Source of the DNA: Acanthopleura granulata
Taxonomy: Eukaryota > Mollusca > Polyplacophora > Chitonida > Chitonidae
Reading direction: 5' to 3'
DNA: 64,000 nt
Assembly (NCBI GenBank): GCA_016165875.1
Contig: JABBOT010000005.1
Location: forward strand, 20,978,520-21,042,519
The translations under genes were made by a program, and so were the position numbers. Of the stretch, positions 11,294-21,897 are shown piece after piece. How positions within the stretch are numbered: position 1 is the first letter of the stretch; the number at the start of each line of letters is the position of its first letter. The notes beneath the pieces were generated by a model. The model did not search any database and was not told the origin of the DNA. It worked only from the letters and a program-made list of their open reading frames with translations.

Positions 11294-11521
11294 CTATAGC
11301 TAAGACGGTTTTCATGTTGCTTCCATTTAGATAACTGGAGTGGATTTCTCTTAGATGGAAGTCCGACCAGTACACGACATTGTGGTCGGGATTCACGGCC
11401 AAGGTTGGACTGTGACCCGGTGGCCTAAACGACCCTTTTATTTTCCCAGTGTTAATGTCAACTTGGTAAAACCGTCGAGCAATCAGGTCCGCCAGTAAAA
11501 AATGTTCTCTTGAGAGAAATT
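11294..11521 (-). CDS. Gene A exon A11: first blades of propeller 3
   Basis: 228 nt, entry phase 1, exit phase 1; acceptor TTTTTCAG, donor ATAG|GTATGC. It encodes FLLADLIARRFYQVDINTGK and VVYWSDFHLREIHSSYLNGS, opening propeller 3 directly after EGF2. Confidence 0.94.
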
Positions 11522-11766
11522 CTGAAAAAGACAATTAAAATATATTTTACACAAACATGAATGCCTATTAAATGCCAATTGCCGTTACGAACCGGTGACA
11601 TGAAATATAAACGGTGACCAATGCCAGATCAGGATAAGCTGATTATTTTAGAACATATTACTAATCAACATTGTACAGCTTTAACAATCATTAGGTCTAG
11701 TAAAAATACTAAGAGGCTCAGTTTATTAATGTTATGGTCAGTACTTTTCAACTGTTGCATGAATAC

Positions 11767-11886
11767 CTGTACTGCAAGTTTGTCCGTCCGTCTGTAGTTC
11801 AAAGCCCAGTTCACACCTACACTCCCTGGTGTTGCTCCCTGTCGGCAGACAGTAATGATCGCATCCACCGTTCTGAAAACACGCAC
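11767..11886 (-). CDS. Gene A exon A10: EGF-like domain 2
   Basis: 120 nt, entry phase 1, exit phase 1; acceptor ATACAG, donor ACAG|GTATTC. A complete six-cysteine EGF-like module, [18 protein letters not shown] then [18 protein letters not shown], linking propellers 2 and 3. Exon B10 is nearly identical. Confidence 0.95.
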
Positions 11887-12284
11887 CTGTATGGAGAGTA
11901 CAGGCAGCATTACTTATACCATAGGAAATCATAAGAAAATGACGATGCCTTACGTATTGAGAAGACAGCAAAACCTAATCAAAAATCTACAGACTATGGG
12001 TTAATGAATGATTTATGTTTATTCATTCATTTTATTTCATTTAAGTCTAAAAACTTTAGAGGTTCAATATGTTCAAACTTCTGTTAAAGAAGTTATGACA
12101 AAATGTTCTTTTTTTCTGGATACGTACAAAGGGAAAGAAATGAGTTTGGTATGTGTTACCTGAAAATATGCTGCAGGGAGTCAAAACAAGGTCAGCTAAT
12201 ATTAGATATATAGTGTGCTTTTTCCGAGATGACTTCTGATATGAGTTATTATACCAAGGTTTCGATATCCTTTTAATGCCAGTA

Positions 12285-12740
12285 TAATTCAAATGCCACT
12301 ATAGTTCAAAAAGATTTACGATGAATAACCCTATTTAACCAATACAAATGAATATTCGTTTTAAAACAAAATCTTTGGCTCTGTCCGTAAAATGTTCCTG
12401 GTCTGACGTGATAATGTTCGCTATTTAATCGGGCACATGTGACGCCGAGTGTGGCTTTTATGTCGGGATGATGTCAAGGGCATTTGAAAGAACTCCGTCA
12501 TTTGTGGATACACGTCAACGATTGTTGACTTCATGTCTTCGTCCCTGACGTCACACCAGGGAAAGTGGAAAGGACAGATAACCTTTCCCAGTATTTTCCT
12601 AAGAATGTAATAATATCGGTTTTAATACACTGGAATTTGTGGAAAACTTAGGACAGTAATTCAGAGTCTATCCCAGTCTTTATCATTTTACCTTGCTTTT
12701 AAGACACAGAAGTTTTCAGACGAAAGTAGCTCTTTAATCG
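12285..12740 (-). repeat. Element D copy 1 (TGACGTCA-rich dispersed repeat)
   Basis: Matches 44730-45245 and the reverse complement of 14553-15032. Landmarks are AATAACCCTATTTAACC, CTCTGTCCGTAAAATGTTCC, AAAGTGGAAAGGACAGATA, TTGCTTTTAAGACACAGA and AAAGTAGCTCTTTAA. It carries several TGACGT/TGACG motifs, one as CTGACGTCAC. It lies between intron blocks that align to 49560-49780 and 49855-49895 in gene B, where D is absent. Confidence 0.85.
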
Positions 12741-13164
12741 TTAATCCCATACAAACTTCAATATTTAAACTCCTGCTATCCTCAGAGAATAATGGAGCCA
12801 AACATAATCTCTACGTAGGTGTGCTATAAATATTTATCACATGACTGCCGCAATTTTCATTCATGCGACTGTCACGTCGATTTACCTCTTGACCGACTCC
12901 ACTTGCCAAGAGATGAAGAATATTCCAGTTTCAGTTGGAAATGAGCAGACGTCAGCCCTTTTTTGGGAGGAAAGGGTGTTTGTCATTCAAACACCTTTTA
13001 TTTAACAGCAAACACAACACCCTTACCTTATTTTAGGAAGTCAGTTGCAGTAAAAGAAGAGGAACTCAATGGTTAAATGGCGATTATTTGGTATAGTGGT
13101 GGTATTTAGTGAGACAAACGTCTCATTAACCATGTACAATGAACTCAGATGTTGACAAAGTGCC

Positions 13165-13385
13165 CTATTTATTTATTTATTTGATTGGTGTTTTACACCG
13201 TGCTCAACAATATTTCACTTATACCACAGCAGCCAGCATTATGCTGGAAGGAAACCGGGCAGTGCCCGGAGGAAATCAACGACCATCCGTAGTTTCCGGA
13301 CAGATCTTCCTACGTACGGCCAGAGAGGAAAGTACATGCCGTAAAAATCTCGTCCGTGAATTGAGTGAAAAAACGGTTCCTACCA
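13165..13385 (-). repeat. SINE family 1, body and tail
   Basis: A (TTTA)n run leads into TTGATTGGTGTTTTACACCG, CAATATTTCACTTATACCAC, GGAAACCGGGCAGTGCCCGG, CGACCATCCG and TACGTACGGCCAGAGAGGAA. This is the minus orientation; the tRNA-like head is not preserved. Confidence 0.88.
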
Positions 13386-13547
13386 GCTAAAATATGCACA
13401 TTTCAGACCACCAAAACCTCATACCCATTAATAATCAGAGTCACATACACCGCCATCACCATAAAAGCTGCATGTTCCTGAATCCAAATTCTCCATCAAC
13501 TTCGAGATAACAAGGAAACCCGGTCTCCATGTCCCATTAATCCAGAT

Positions 13548-13615
13548 CAAATCTGCTCCGATCACCACCGCAGCCTCCAGGCAAATCTGCTCCGATCACC
13601 ACCGCAGCCTCCAGG
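13548..13615. repeat. Perfect 34-bp tandem duplication
   Basis: CAAATCTGCTCC...CCTCCAGG occurs twice head to tail (13548-13581, 13582-13615) with no differences, within the A9-A10 intron. Confidence 0.97.
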
Positions 13616-14280
13616 CAAAATATCAAGAGGTTATGCGAGCTGTGTTCAGATTGTCACCAAAAGCAACCAACTTGTAAACGTCATCATCCAGATGTTGAAA
13701 CGATAAATTTTTAAATTCTTTCTTTACTGTATATTCTCAACTCTTATTACGCATATAAATATATATCCTTTCAGAGTCATTAAAATGTTTCACTGTACTA
13801 TTTTACTGTTGCAGGGGCATGCGTTCCCTGTTGAAGTATCGATGCGACACAAGCTACCTGTTCTGACGTAAAAATTATCCAAAAATTATGTCATTTTTTA
13901 TTGTTGTCTCTTGTAAATTTCCATTTCCAGTTTTCTGATAAATAGAATCTCAGATTTGTAGTCATTAAATTTTGCTTTGTTGCTTGCTAAAGCTCTCAAC
14001 AAACCCAAAATTTACTCAACTCGCTTTATAACTTTCATATACGATGATCACTCCTCTACATATTTAGTTGGTATTTAAATGGAGTTTATAACTGCATTTT
14101 GCCTCGCGCTGCATTTCTATTTATATTTTCTTGAAAAGGCTAACAGGGAATGTCTTCACTCAGATATACGCTAGTGTCAAAATGAATTACCTTCGGAATT
14201 CAAGGCATTGACTACAAAGGCAATATAAAGTAAACATATAATTAGTAGTGTTGCCTCGAGTGTTGTTCTCTGATCGCAAG

Positions 14281-14525
14281 GACTGACTGGTGTTTTATGC
14301 TGTACCCCAGAATATTTCACTTATACGATGACGGCCAGTACTATGGTGGGAGGAAACCTGGCACACCCCAGGGGAAATCCACGACCATCCACAGGTTGCT
14401 GGCGGACCTTCACATGTACGGCCGGAGAGAAAGCCAGCATGAGCTGGACTTGAACTCACAGCAACTGCATTGGTGTCACTTGGGTCATTACGCCGTGCTG
14501 CTGAAGGGAAAGAATCGACCTTCAT
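14281..14525 (-). repeat. SINE family 1, near full length
   Basis: Runs from GACTGGTGTTTTATGCTG through AATATTTCACTTATACGATG, CCACAGGTTGCTGGCGGACC, TGTACGGCCGGAGAGAAAGC and TGGACTTGAACTCACAGC (the reversed B-box region) to GGGTCATTACGC. It abuts element D copy 2. Confidence 0.92.
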
Positions 14526-14552
14526 TATTATTGAGATACTATTCATGCCTTT

Positions 14553-15032
14553 ATAAAGAGCTAATTTGGTGTCCAAACATCTGTGATTTAAAAGCAAGGT
14601 GAATTAATGAAGACTGGGACAGATATTGTACGTTTCGTCAGCATGTACGGAAACAAAATATTTCTGTCTCTTCCACTTTGCCTGATGTGACGTCGGCCAC
14701 GAACACATGACGTCATCAATCGCTGACATGTATACACATATGACGCCCTTTCAAACGCTCTTGACGTCATCCGAGAATAAATGCCTTACTCAAAATCACA
14801 TCTGCCTCATTCGACGTCATACAGGGAGTATTATCACGTCACATCAGGAAAATTTTACGAATACAGCCAAAGATTTTGTTTTTCAAAGAATCTTCAGTTT
14901 TATGGGTTAAATAGTGTTATTCATCTCCTTTTGAAATATAGTGTTAGGCTTACCCCGTAGGATTTCTTTCATATCATTGTAATATTTTGACGCAATTTGT
15001 ATTCTGACCAGAATGGCACTTTAAATATCTTC
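14553..15032 (+). repeat. Element D copy 2 (TGACGTCA-rich dispersed repeat)
   Basis: Opposite orientation to the copies at 12285 and 44730. It opens AAAGAGCTAATTTGGTG and AAAAGCAAGGTGAATTAATG and ends AATTTGTATTCTGACCAGAA. Between them are TGACGTCGG, TGACGTCATC, TGACGCC, TTGACGTCATCC, CGACGTCATAC and TCACGTCAC: about six sites resembling the CREB/ATF palindrome within 150 bp (14690-14845). The element is non-coding as far as I can see. Confidence 0.88.
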
Positions 15033-15477
15033 TTAACCAGTTTTTCCAAAATGACAGGTTCAAAGGATTAACATGTCGAGGAAAGGGTATCAGAAATTGG
15101 CGCAGCCGATGTTCGTGAGTAGATTCATTCTCGTTCAACATGGCTTATCTCGACATAACCATCCCTGATATCCTTGTTTACGCCATACATTCTATCTTTT
15201 ATTTTACCAAAAACAAAAGTTTATCAATAAATGAAGAAATTGTCCACACTCTTCCAGATGTTTGTGTGTGCCAACATTTACATAGCAAACACGCAGACCT
15301 CAGAGCCGACGAAGGGAGATAACTGTGGTGAACATGCGAGTGGGGCGTTGCTTTGCTTTAACCGCATATCATGTCATGCTATCATGTATTGTCCTATAAA
15401 AAGCCAGAATCACTCTATTAGGCATAATAACTAAATACGTTATGCAATATATTTAGGTACACATCACACTTCCTTAC

Positions 15478-15628
15478 CTCTTGTTTGCTGATGAAAATAA
15501 TTATCTATAATATCCAGGTCCACAAATGGCTGAGAGGCAAAAGTTGCGTATTTACTATGAACTTTGTGAACAAGATTCCCGCTGTTGATGAAAGCAACGA
15601 GTAAATGGGATGTCCACAACACCATTTC
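15478..15628 (-). CDS. Gene A exon A9: last blade of propeller 2
   Basis: 151 nt, entry phase 0, exit phase 1; acceptor TTGCAG, donor AGAG|GTAAGG. It encodes EMVLWTSHLLVAFINSGNLV and ends DLDIIDNYFHQQTR. Compared with B9, the first 35 residues differ at about 16 positions while the last 15 are identical. Confidence 0.92.
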
Positions 15629-16040
15629 CTGCAACAAAAAGTTGAACATTCAAAAAGTTTAGTTTGTAATATTTTAAGATGTTTCGTAGAACTCATGTAA
15701 CTTACCCTACCATATAAACTCATAGCATCCCACCAAACTGTCATCCTGTTAAGCCCCCAGATAACAGTACAAAAAAGACTATAGCACAACAAATAACACA
15801 TTACACTGGGGTTAGATGAAACGACACAATCAAAGAGGAACACTGTCCGCTGAAACCAAGTCGGTCCAAGTGGTGACACGCTTTTGCGCTTTCCTGTAAT
15901 ACTTCACTATGCTAAAAAGTTCTTTGTCCAACTCAAAGGTAGTGCACGTGCTCTGTCACGTAACAGCAAAGAATAACGTGTTTTTAGAATAAGGTGCATT
16001 GCAACGAGGCAGGAAATTTTTTTGCTATCACGGCTTTTAC

Positions 16041-16155
16041 CTTGTGCACCACCACGCCTCTGTTGTTGTTGTTGAGAACATCACTAATAACTCTCCTCTC
16101 ACCAGTTCCATTTGTATACACACTCTTTATATCACCTCTGTCAGTCCAGAATATC
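16041..16155 (-). CDS. Gene A exon A8: propeller 2 blade
   Basis: 115 nt, entry phase 2, exit phase 0; acceptor TCAAAG, donor AAG|GTAAAA. It encodes IFWTDRGDIKSVYTNGTGER, then NNNNRGVVVHK. One codon shorter than B8, in the Asn run. Confidence 0.9.
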
Positions 16156-16529
16156 CTTTGAAAAACGCACAAAAAATACAGAAAATTTCTGTCCTATAGA
16201 AAAATTGGTAAAATTGTAAAATTTTTCAACATGGCATTGGAAAATATTAAATATTTTCCTGGCAAACTGATAGTGATTCAACATTGTTCCACATTTATTT
16301 GGCAAACAAACAACTTCAATTTATAAGACGTATGTAACGTCCTTTTCATTCAACCAGCCGTTTTCCCCATCTTCCATCGGCCCTGTCGGTCTAGGCTTAC
16401 TACAATGAACGAGCCATTGATGGTGTTTCTTCCCGTCATCGTTTTCTAATAGTAGCCTAACAGATAAAAAAGAGAGAGGACCCCAAACCGTGTTTTAATC
16501 AATCTGGCAACTGGCACTAAAGAACTTAC

Positions 16530-16664
16530 TTTTGTTTGACAGGATCACAATGAATACCTCCTGGTTTGTTGATACCGATGGACACCAGAGTCTTCACTGA
16601 TTGTGGGTTATCATAGGAGGCGCTCTTGATTGCTGCAGGAGACCGGCTGATCCAGAAGATTTGT
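16530..16664 (-). CDS. Gene A exon A7: propeller 2 blade
   Basis: 135 nt, entry phase 2, exit phase 2; acceptor TTCACAG, donor CAAAA|GTAAGT. It encodes QIFWISRSPAAIKSASYDNP and GGIHCDPVKQ. One codon longer than B7 (an insertion in the NKP/NQ loop). Confidence 0.92.
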
Positions 16665-17037
16665 CTGTGAAAGACGCAAAATAGAACTGAATTGGAACTC
16701 TTTGGGACTGTTTTCTATGCATGACAACCTGGATTGTGGTATGGAAACTTCTCCTAAAGTTTCTGAAAATATCGACCCTCACCCGCTCCACTTAGAGCAT
16801 GGAATGATCATTAATGATCATTGAATGATGTGATATGAGCTCCGAAGAGATGAAACTTGTTAAAAGTTTCAATATCATATATATTTAAGATATAGAAAAG
16901 AAAATATCCGAATCTGTGTAGCACTGGGTCTATGAAATGTAGCCCAGATCAGATAATACTTAGCAGTTAAATATGTACATCTGAAGAAAATAATCTTTGA
17001 AAACGAAGTGTCTATAGGAAAAGGGTCGCCAACTGAC

Positions 17038-17191
17038 CTTGTGAAGGGGTCAAGGGTAAGAGGTCCCAATGCATTGGTTGAGGAAATGACCACCGTTGAC
17101 GGACCGCCAGAATCGACAACGTAAGACTTGATTTGATTGGCCCGTGAATCTGTCCAGTAAACTGTGTCAGTGAGCCAATCATAACTCAGAC
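17038..17191 (-). CDS. Gene A exon A6: propeller 2 blade with textbook YWTD
   Basis: 154 nt, entry phase 1, exit phase 2; acceptor CTCCAG, donor CAAG|GTCAGT. It encodes GLSYDWLTDTVYWTDSRANQ, then VVISSTNALGPLTLDPFTR. Only about three residues differ from B6, far fewer than in neighbouring exon pairs. Confidence 0.96.
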
Positions 17192-17307
17192 CTGGAGTAG
17201 TGAAATGAATAAATTATATATAATACAAAAACAAAGAAACAATAACAACAAAAAGCAGCTTGATTCATCAAAAAATGAAGTGTGATATTTTTGTAGGCAA
17301 ACTTTAC

Positions 17308-17568
17308 CTTCCACGTTCCCGGCAGACGTGACTGTCACGCTGGACTGTCCGGTGTTCAAGTCAAAGGCGGAGATCTGCTGACTGCCCTTGTCTGCATAAA
17401 AAATCCGCCGGCGTTCGGAGTCTGCGGAGACGGCAGTGATGTTTACACCATCAGAAACCGGACACAAAGGCCTGACAACCTTCTTCAGCTGTGTGACGGT
17501 TATGTTCGTAAGGCATACGTGCGTTTTGTTGGCGAAGGTTATGAGCCGTGGGGAATACACAGAGGAGC
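17308..17568 (-). CDS. Gene A exon A5: start of propeller 2
   Basis: 261 nt, entry phase 1, exit phase 1; acceptor TCTTCAG, donor GAAG|GTAAAG. It encodes YSPRLITFANKTHVCLTNIT, RRRIFYADKGSQQISAFDLN and ends TSAGNVEG. It follows EGF1 and opens propeller 2. The 116-nt intron to A6 aligns well with the 106-nt B5-B6 intron. Confidence 0.95.
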
Positions 17569-17754
17569 CTGAAGAGAAACGATGGGAAAATCATACCCGT
17601 TTTCAATAGGTACTGTATATTTCACCACGTGTCAAATGTTTATTGAACGCCTTAGCCATCGACTATTTTCACACTCAATCACTCTATCATTGATCATATT
17701 TCCGAGGTCAGGGGAGGATCAATCTTCTGTGGGGTCATACTAAAGATTTTAAAA

Positions 17755-17940
17755 ATTTTAGTTGTTGCCTCTTCGTTTCCTCTCCGGTCAGAAGTTTTGA
17801 GATCTGTCAGTATACAACCTCGGGATGGTCGTGGGTTTCCCACGGAACTCTGCCCGGTTTCCTCCCAACATAATGTTGGCCGCTGTGTAAGTGAAATATT
17901 CCTAAGAACTGCGTGAAACACTAGTCAAATAACTATATCA
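17755..17940 (+). repeat. SINE family 1, 3' half
   Basis: Matches include GGATGGTCGTGGGTTTCCC, CTCTGCCCGGTTTCCTCCCA and AGTGAAATATTCC, in plus orientation, within the A4-A5 intron. Confidence 0.85.
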
Positions 17941-18682
17941 ATGAATCACGTGCTAGCCCAATATCCTTTTACGTTTTCACCCAACCTCTGCACCATCAAA
18001 ACTATTCGTACTTAAACATGTCTTGTGTCTGTTACACTCTCATCCCACGTTTCAACCTACGATAACGTTCCTATTTAGCTGTTATAAGTCAAATCACATT
18101 TTTTCTCAATATCCCAGTTGCCATTAAAATTTCCACTAAGCCATACAATAATCTTCTGCACGGTTTAAGCATTGTCATCACCACGATATATCTGAAATAT
18201 GGTCCACATGACGTCAAATTACATATAGCCATTCATTCAATCATTCGCCTGGTCAAGTCACCAAAAGACTGCAGGGTCCGCCAGATGTCATTCCAAGTCA
18301 GTGATTGGGTTGGTCCGCCGTGTCTGGTGTTTGCGGGCATGGCTTTTTAGTGAGGTAGTACTATAAATATGTCAGCATTGGGTCCGCCCTGTTCCGAGGA
18401 GATTCCGTGGTGATATTGCCGGAACCTTGGTGAAAGCGATATTAAACTCCAATTAAACAAATCAAAGACAAATCTTGGTTTTTCGTTTAAATACAGCAAC
18501 AACTGCGACAGCCTTTCGGCCACAGTAAGTCATTTCCTCATGTCCGTTACCAATTGTGCATCCCATCAGCCTCTCTATCAGGCCTGGAAAACTACTTATA
18601 TATTTTGTCCGATTTTTTTTTCTTTATTTTTTTTTTGGCCCCACTCACATTTACTCCCTCGCACAGCGTTAATTCAACTAAC

Positions 18683-18796
18683 CTGTACAAGATCGTCCAT
18701 CCCTGGATAAAGTAAATCCATCTTGACACAGACACTTGGCCTTGAAGGCGTTGGCTTTGACACAGAAGTGTTCACAGTCTAAACGTCTGCAACTGT
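18683..18796 (-). CDS. Gene A exon A4: EGF-like domain 1
   Basis: 114 nt, entry phase 1, exit phase 1; acceptor TTTCTCAG, donor ACAG|GTTAGT. It encodes CRRLDCEHFCVKANAF, then KCLCQDGFTLSRDGRSC: six cysteines in EGF spacing, linking propellers 1 and 2. Confidence 0.94.
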
Positions 18797-19160
18797 CTGA
18801 GAAAAAAGAGTGTATACATGCTTTTTAACAAAACACTGGCAGTGGGAAAGATGTGGGTGGTTGGGTGATGATATCCAGTTAATGTTGACAAATATATCAT
18901 GACCATCCTCATTTCCCTGAGCCGAATAGACGTTTTAAAATGTTAATGTAATAAAGAAGAAATGGGGAAAAAATATATATGTATTTTCCTGAATAGTTGT
19001 CCAGATTTGTATCAACTATGGTTAAAACATCTTGCCTACGGGCAGAGCTCTTGTGAACCTTACGATGTGCGAACGTTTTGTTACGGAATCACCTACTGGT
19101 ATTTAATTATGGAAACTTGTTCACAAAACCTCTCACAAAGACTTTCAAACACAACAATGG

Positions 19161-19421
19161 GGGAGTTTCGAGTTCGAACTCTTTTATCGCCAAAGGTAAG
19201 AAAGGTGTACTCTAACATGTAACTTGAGAAAAATGTTAGGCAACTATTGCTGACTGCATTTGCTATAACATGAGTGTCAAAAAAGTTAGTTAGACTTCAA
19301 CGAACTAAGACGAAAACTGAGGCGCTGAAGATTTGTGAACTTAAGAAGTTTTTTGACCAGACACATGATGCACTAGGACTCTTTTTACCTTTAGCAACAA
19401 AAGTTCGAACTCGAAACTCCC
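19161..19421. mobile_element. MITE copy 1, 261 bp with long inverted termini
   Basis: The left end GGGAGTTTCGAGTTCGAACT and the right end (reverse complement GGGAGTTTCGAGTTCGAACT) match. Similarity continues inward about 75 bp (TTTATCGCCAAAGGTAAGAA versus TTGTTGCTAAAGGTAAAAAG). No coding capacity. Sister copies lie at 27056 and 27814. It sits in the A3-A4 intron. Confidence 0.88.
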
Positions 19422-19654
19422 GTATTATGTACCCTCACCAGTCCCTAATAGAGACTGAAGCTTTCACACCAGATAGTGTGATCCTCCAAAGATAAAGAAT
19501 ATGCAAATAATGGCAATATTATCGTCCTGGTATTTTAGATGCTTCTGTTTAGTAAAATTACACCTATTTTGTTAAGGTCATCTTCAAACTTAATCCAAAA
19601 CAATATAAAACCGGCATAAATATCCAACACATTATAAAACATCTGGGTGCAAAA

Positions 19655-19910
19655 ATATTCATTTATTTATTTATTTTATTTCACTGGTGTTTTATGTAGT
19701 ACTCAAGAATATTTCACTTATATGACGTTGGTGGGAGGAAACTGGACAGAACTCCACAGTTTGGTGGTGGGTCTTCTCCACTTTCTCACCGGAGACGAGG
19801 CCAGCGTGACCAGGGCTTGAACTCACAGAGATCGTAATGGTGAGAGGCACCTGGGTCATTGCGCTGCACTGACACGTTATCCCTTCGGCCACGGAGGCTC
19901 CCGTGCAAAA
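19655..19910 (-). repeat. SINE family 1, full length with tRNA-like head
   Basis: Runs from the (TTTA)n tail through TCACTGGTGTTTTATG, CAAGAATATTTCACTTATAT, CTTGAACTCACAGAGATCG and GGTCATTGCGCTGCACTGAC to CTTCGGCCACGGAGGCTCC. Reversed, the head reads GGAGCCTCCGTGGCCGAAGG and carries a B-box-like GAGTTCAAGCCC, as in RNA polymerase III promoters of tRNA-derived SINEs. Confidence 0.92.
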
Positions 19911-20754
19911 ATGTGTTTATCCTTCTACGACTAAATACGGTTAAATATAGCCTCTTACCTGACTTGCCAGCTTAAGGTTCTTATGCAATCAAGTTAGGTT
20001 CAAACATCAGCATTTTTCAAATGCAGCAAATTTACGGTGGTTACGTGCAAATATTGGGATCGGCTTAGAAAATATTAAAACTATTTAAATTGAAAAATAA
20101 GATTCAAAATAAGGAAACAAGTATAAGCGGCTAACTCCAGCCGCCAAGTAGGTCACACGCGTTCTTTACGTTACAATCGATGCAAACCATAAGGAATAGG
20201 TGCTAAACGACACAAAAGCAGTTTTGGATGTCATAATGTAAAATATTATAACGACATTCTAAGAACGAAAACATTCATCCCAAGCCGTTTTCGTATGAAG
20301 AGATATTTGAAATTTTGTTATATTCATTCCATTCAACTTTTGTAGCTTGTGTTTGGCCTTTCATATCTTATTTGCCGGGGCTTCTTTGTTAGAGAATGCC
20401 GCCCGCTGAAAGGCATATAGATAGATGTGCGTGGCTGAATACACACGCACAAAGTATTCATATCAGTTGGCTATTTTGGTATACAAGTTTGGGCTTATTT
20501 GTTGCAAAGACGCTTTTAACAATTGTTCAGCCTGGTTGTATAGCTGACGTCTTCATGTATGACTGGACCCAGAAACATTATGTTATTCTAAGCAGTTTGA
20601 AAGTCTTGCGCAAGACACGTCTCTCTAGTATTTTAAGGAATGTATTATAATATACACATATTTTCGTGCATAACACTGAAATCTCTTTTTTCGTGCGCTT
20701 TCGCACATGAACTTTGAGCATACTGTGGTGACCAAAAAGGGCCATGGCGTTAAA

Positions 20755-21050
20755 CACTCTCAAACATGCCAGGACGCGGTGACACGATGATGCGGTAGGG
20801 CGATGAAGTGATGTGGCGATCGAACGACTGAGCAGTGGAGCGATGGGACGATGAAGAGATGGGACCATGGAACAGTGGACCGATGAGGGCGATATAGCAA
20901 TGGGCCGATGTGATGGAGTGATGGGGCGATGAAGTGATGTCGCGATGGGACGATGAAGCAGTGGAGCGATGCGGAGATGGAGCTATGCGAAGGAGCGATT
21001 GTGATATAAGAGAGATGCGATGGAGAGGTCATGTGGTGCTAGGAGAGGTG
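20755..21050. repeat. GCGATG-type degenerate minisatellite
   Basis: Imperfect tandem units of about 10-20 bp built on GGGACGATGAAG / AGTGGAGCGATG / GGGCGATGAAGTGATG. Both strands stay open by chance; the His/Ser/Pro-rich minus-strand frame is a repeat artefact. Confidence 0.9.
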
Positions 21051-21329
21051 CGGTGAAATTATAGGGTAAAAGTAATTGGTCTAACCATGTGACCAGTTGT
21101 AAATTTACACACTGTTATTGCTGCTCTGGTTTTACACTCTATGCTGTAGTCTTTTTATAAATCATAGAGCGATAGGGCGTGATATAGCTCTTGGTATTGA
21201 GTGATGGGATCGCACGATGTTTCGATTGGACGACAATCTAGTGCTAGCAGGCTGAGCAGAAAGCAGCTTCATGGCAGCCATCTAGCCCTTGATGACTTAA
21301 GTCCCATGTGGTAGGCATCCAGCTAGATC

Positions 21330-21540
21330 GCCATGATTCCACTGCCTTTATCAAGCCAGGCTGGAGGACTGGGTAGGGTGTCATGTTTAGTGTCTTTGGC
21401 ATGATGCTCCAGTGGCGGCAGCACTTTGGTTGTATGGACTCGCCCTGCCACAAACAGACACACTATATCCGCACGCTCCTCCTCGTCATATGACTGAAAC
21501 ATTGTTAAGTACGACGTTGAACTCCAAGCACCCAATCACT
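21330..21540 (+). repeat. SINE family 2, 3' part
   Basis: Contains GACTGGGTAGGGTGTCATG, GCATGATGCTCCAGTGGCGG, ATGGACTCGCCCTGCCACAA, CTCGTCATATGACTGAAAC and TTAAGTACGACGTTGAACTC. Confidence 0.85.
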
Positions 21541-21589
21541 TAAAGAAGAGCACCCTCTGAGTTGAAGACCAGGCTGGTTTCCTCTTCAG

Positions 21590-21727
21590 CAGTAGACAGA
21601 CAGTAACCTTCAAATGGACGTGGGTTTCCTGTGGGGTTTTTCCCATTTCCTCGAATTATAATGCTGAGTCCGTTGTATAAGTGAAATATTCTTGAGTACG
21701 GCGTGAAATACTAATAAATAAATAAAA
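21590..21727 (+). repeat. SINE family 1 tail
   Basis: Contains GTATAAGTGAAATATTCTTG, AGTACGGCGTGAAATAC and an AATAAATAAATA tail, ending 20 bp from exon A3. Confidence 0.85.
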
Positions 21728-21749
21728 AAGAAGAAAGTTTACTACTAAC

Positions 21750-21897
21750 TTCTTAAGGCAGGTTGGTTTTCCTCGGCGTACACTGCTATACTTCTCGGAC
21801 TTCCGTATTTACTCTTGAACCTGTGAGCAATGGAGCCCGAGGTAGAACGTAAGACAAATACTTCGTCAAATTTATGGTCTGTCACAAACAGCAAATT
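21750..21897 (-). CDS. Gene A exon A3: last blade of propeller 1
   Basis: 148 nt, entry phase 0, exit phase 1; acceptor TGAACAG, donor AGAA|GTTAGT. It encodes NLLFVTDHKFDEVFVLRSTS, then GSPRSIAVYAEENQPAL, the sixth blade and link into EGF1. Confidence 0.93.

Noticed and set aside
14295..14602. Open frames of about 100 codons on both strands
   Set aside because: They lie over a SINE family 1 copy; similar frames recur at 32487-32862 and 34728-35007 for the same reason.
15505..15879. 124-codon minus-strand frame
   Set aside because: It overlaps exon A9 in another frame and runs into intron; the A9 frame continues from A8 and into A10.
19655..19910. A genuine tRNA gene
   Set aside because: The tRNA-like sequence is only the eroded head of a SINE; no cloverleaf with paired acceptor stem can be drawn.
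20578..21032. His/Ser/Pro-rich minus-strand frames of 90-96 codons
   Set aside because: Product of the GCGATG minisatellite, with no non-repetitive coding content.
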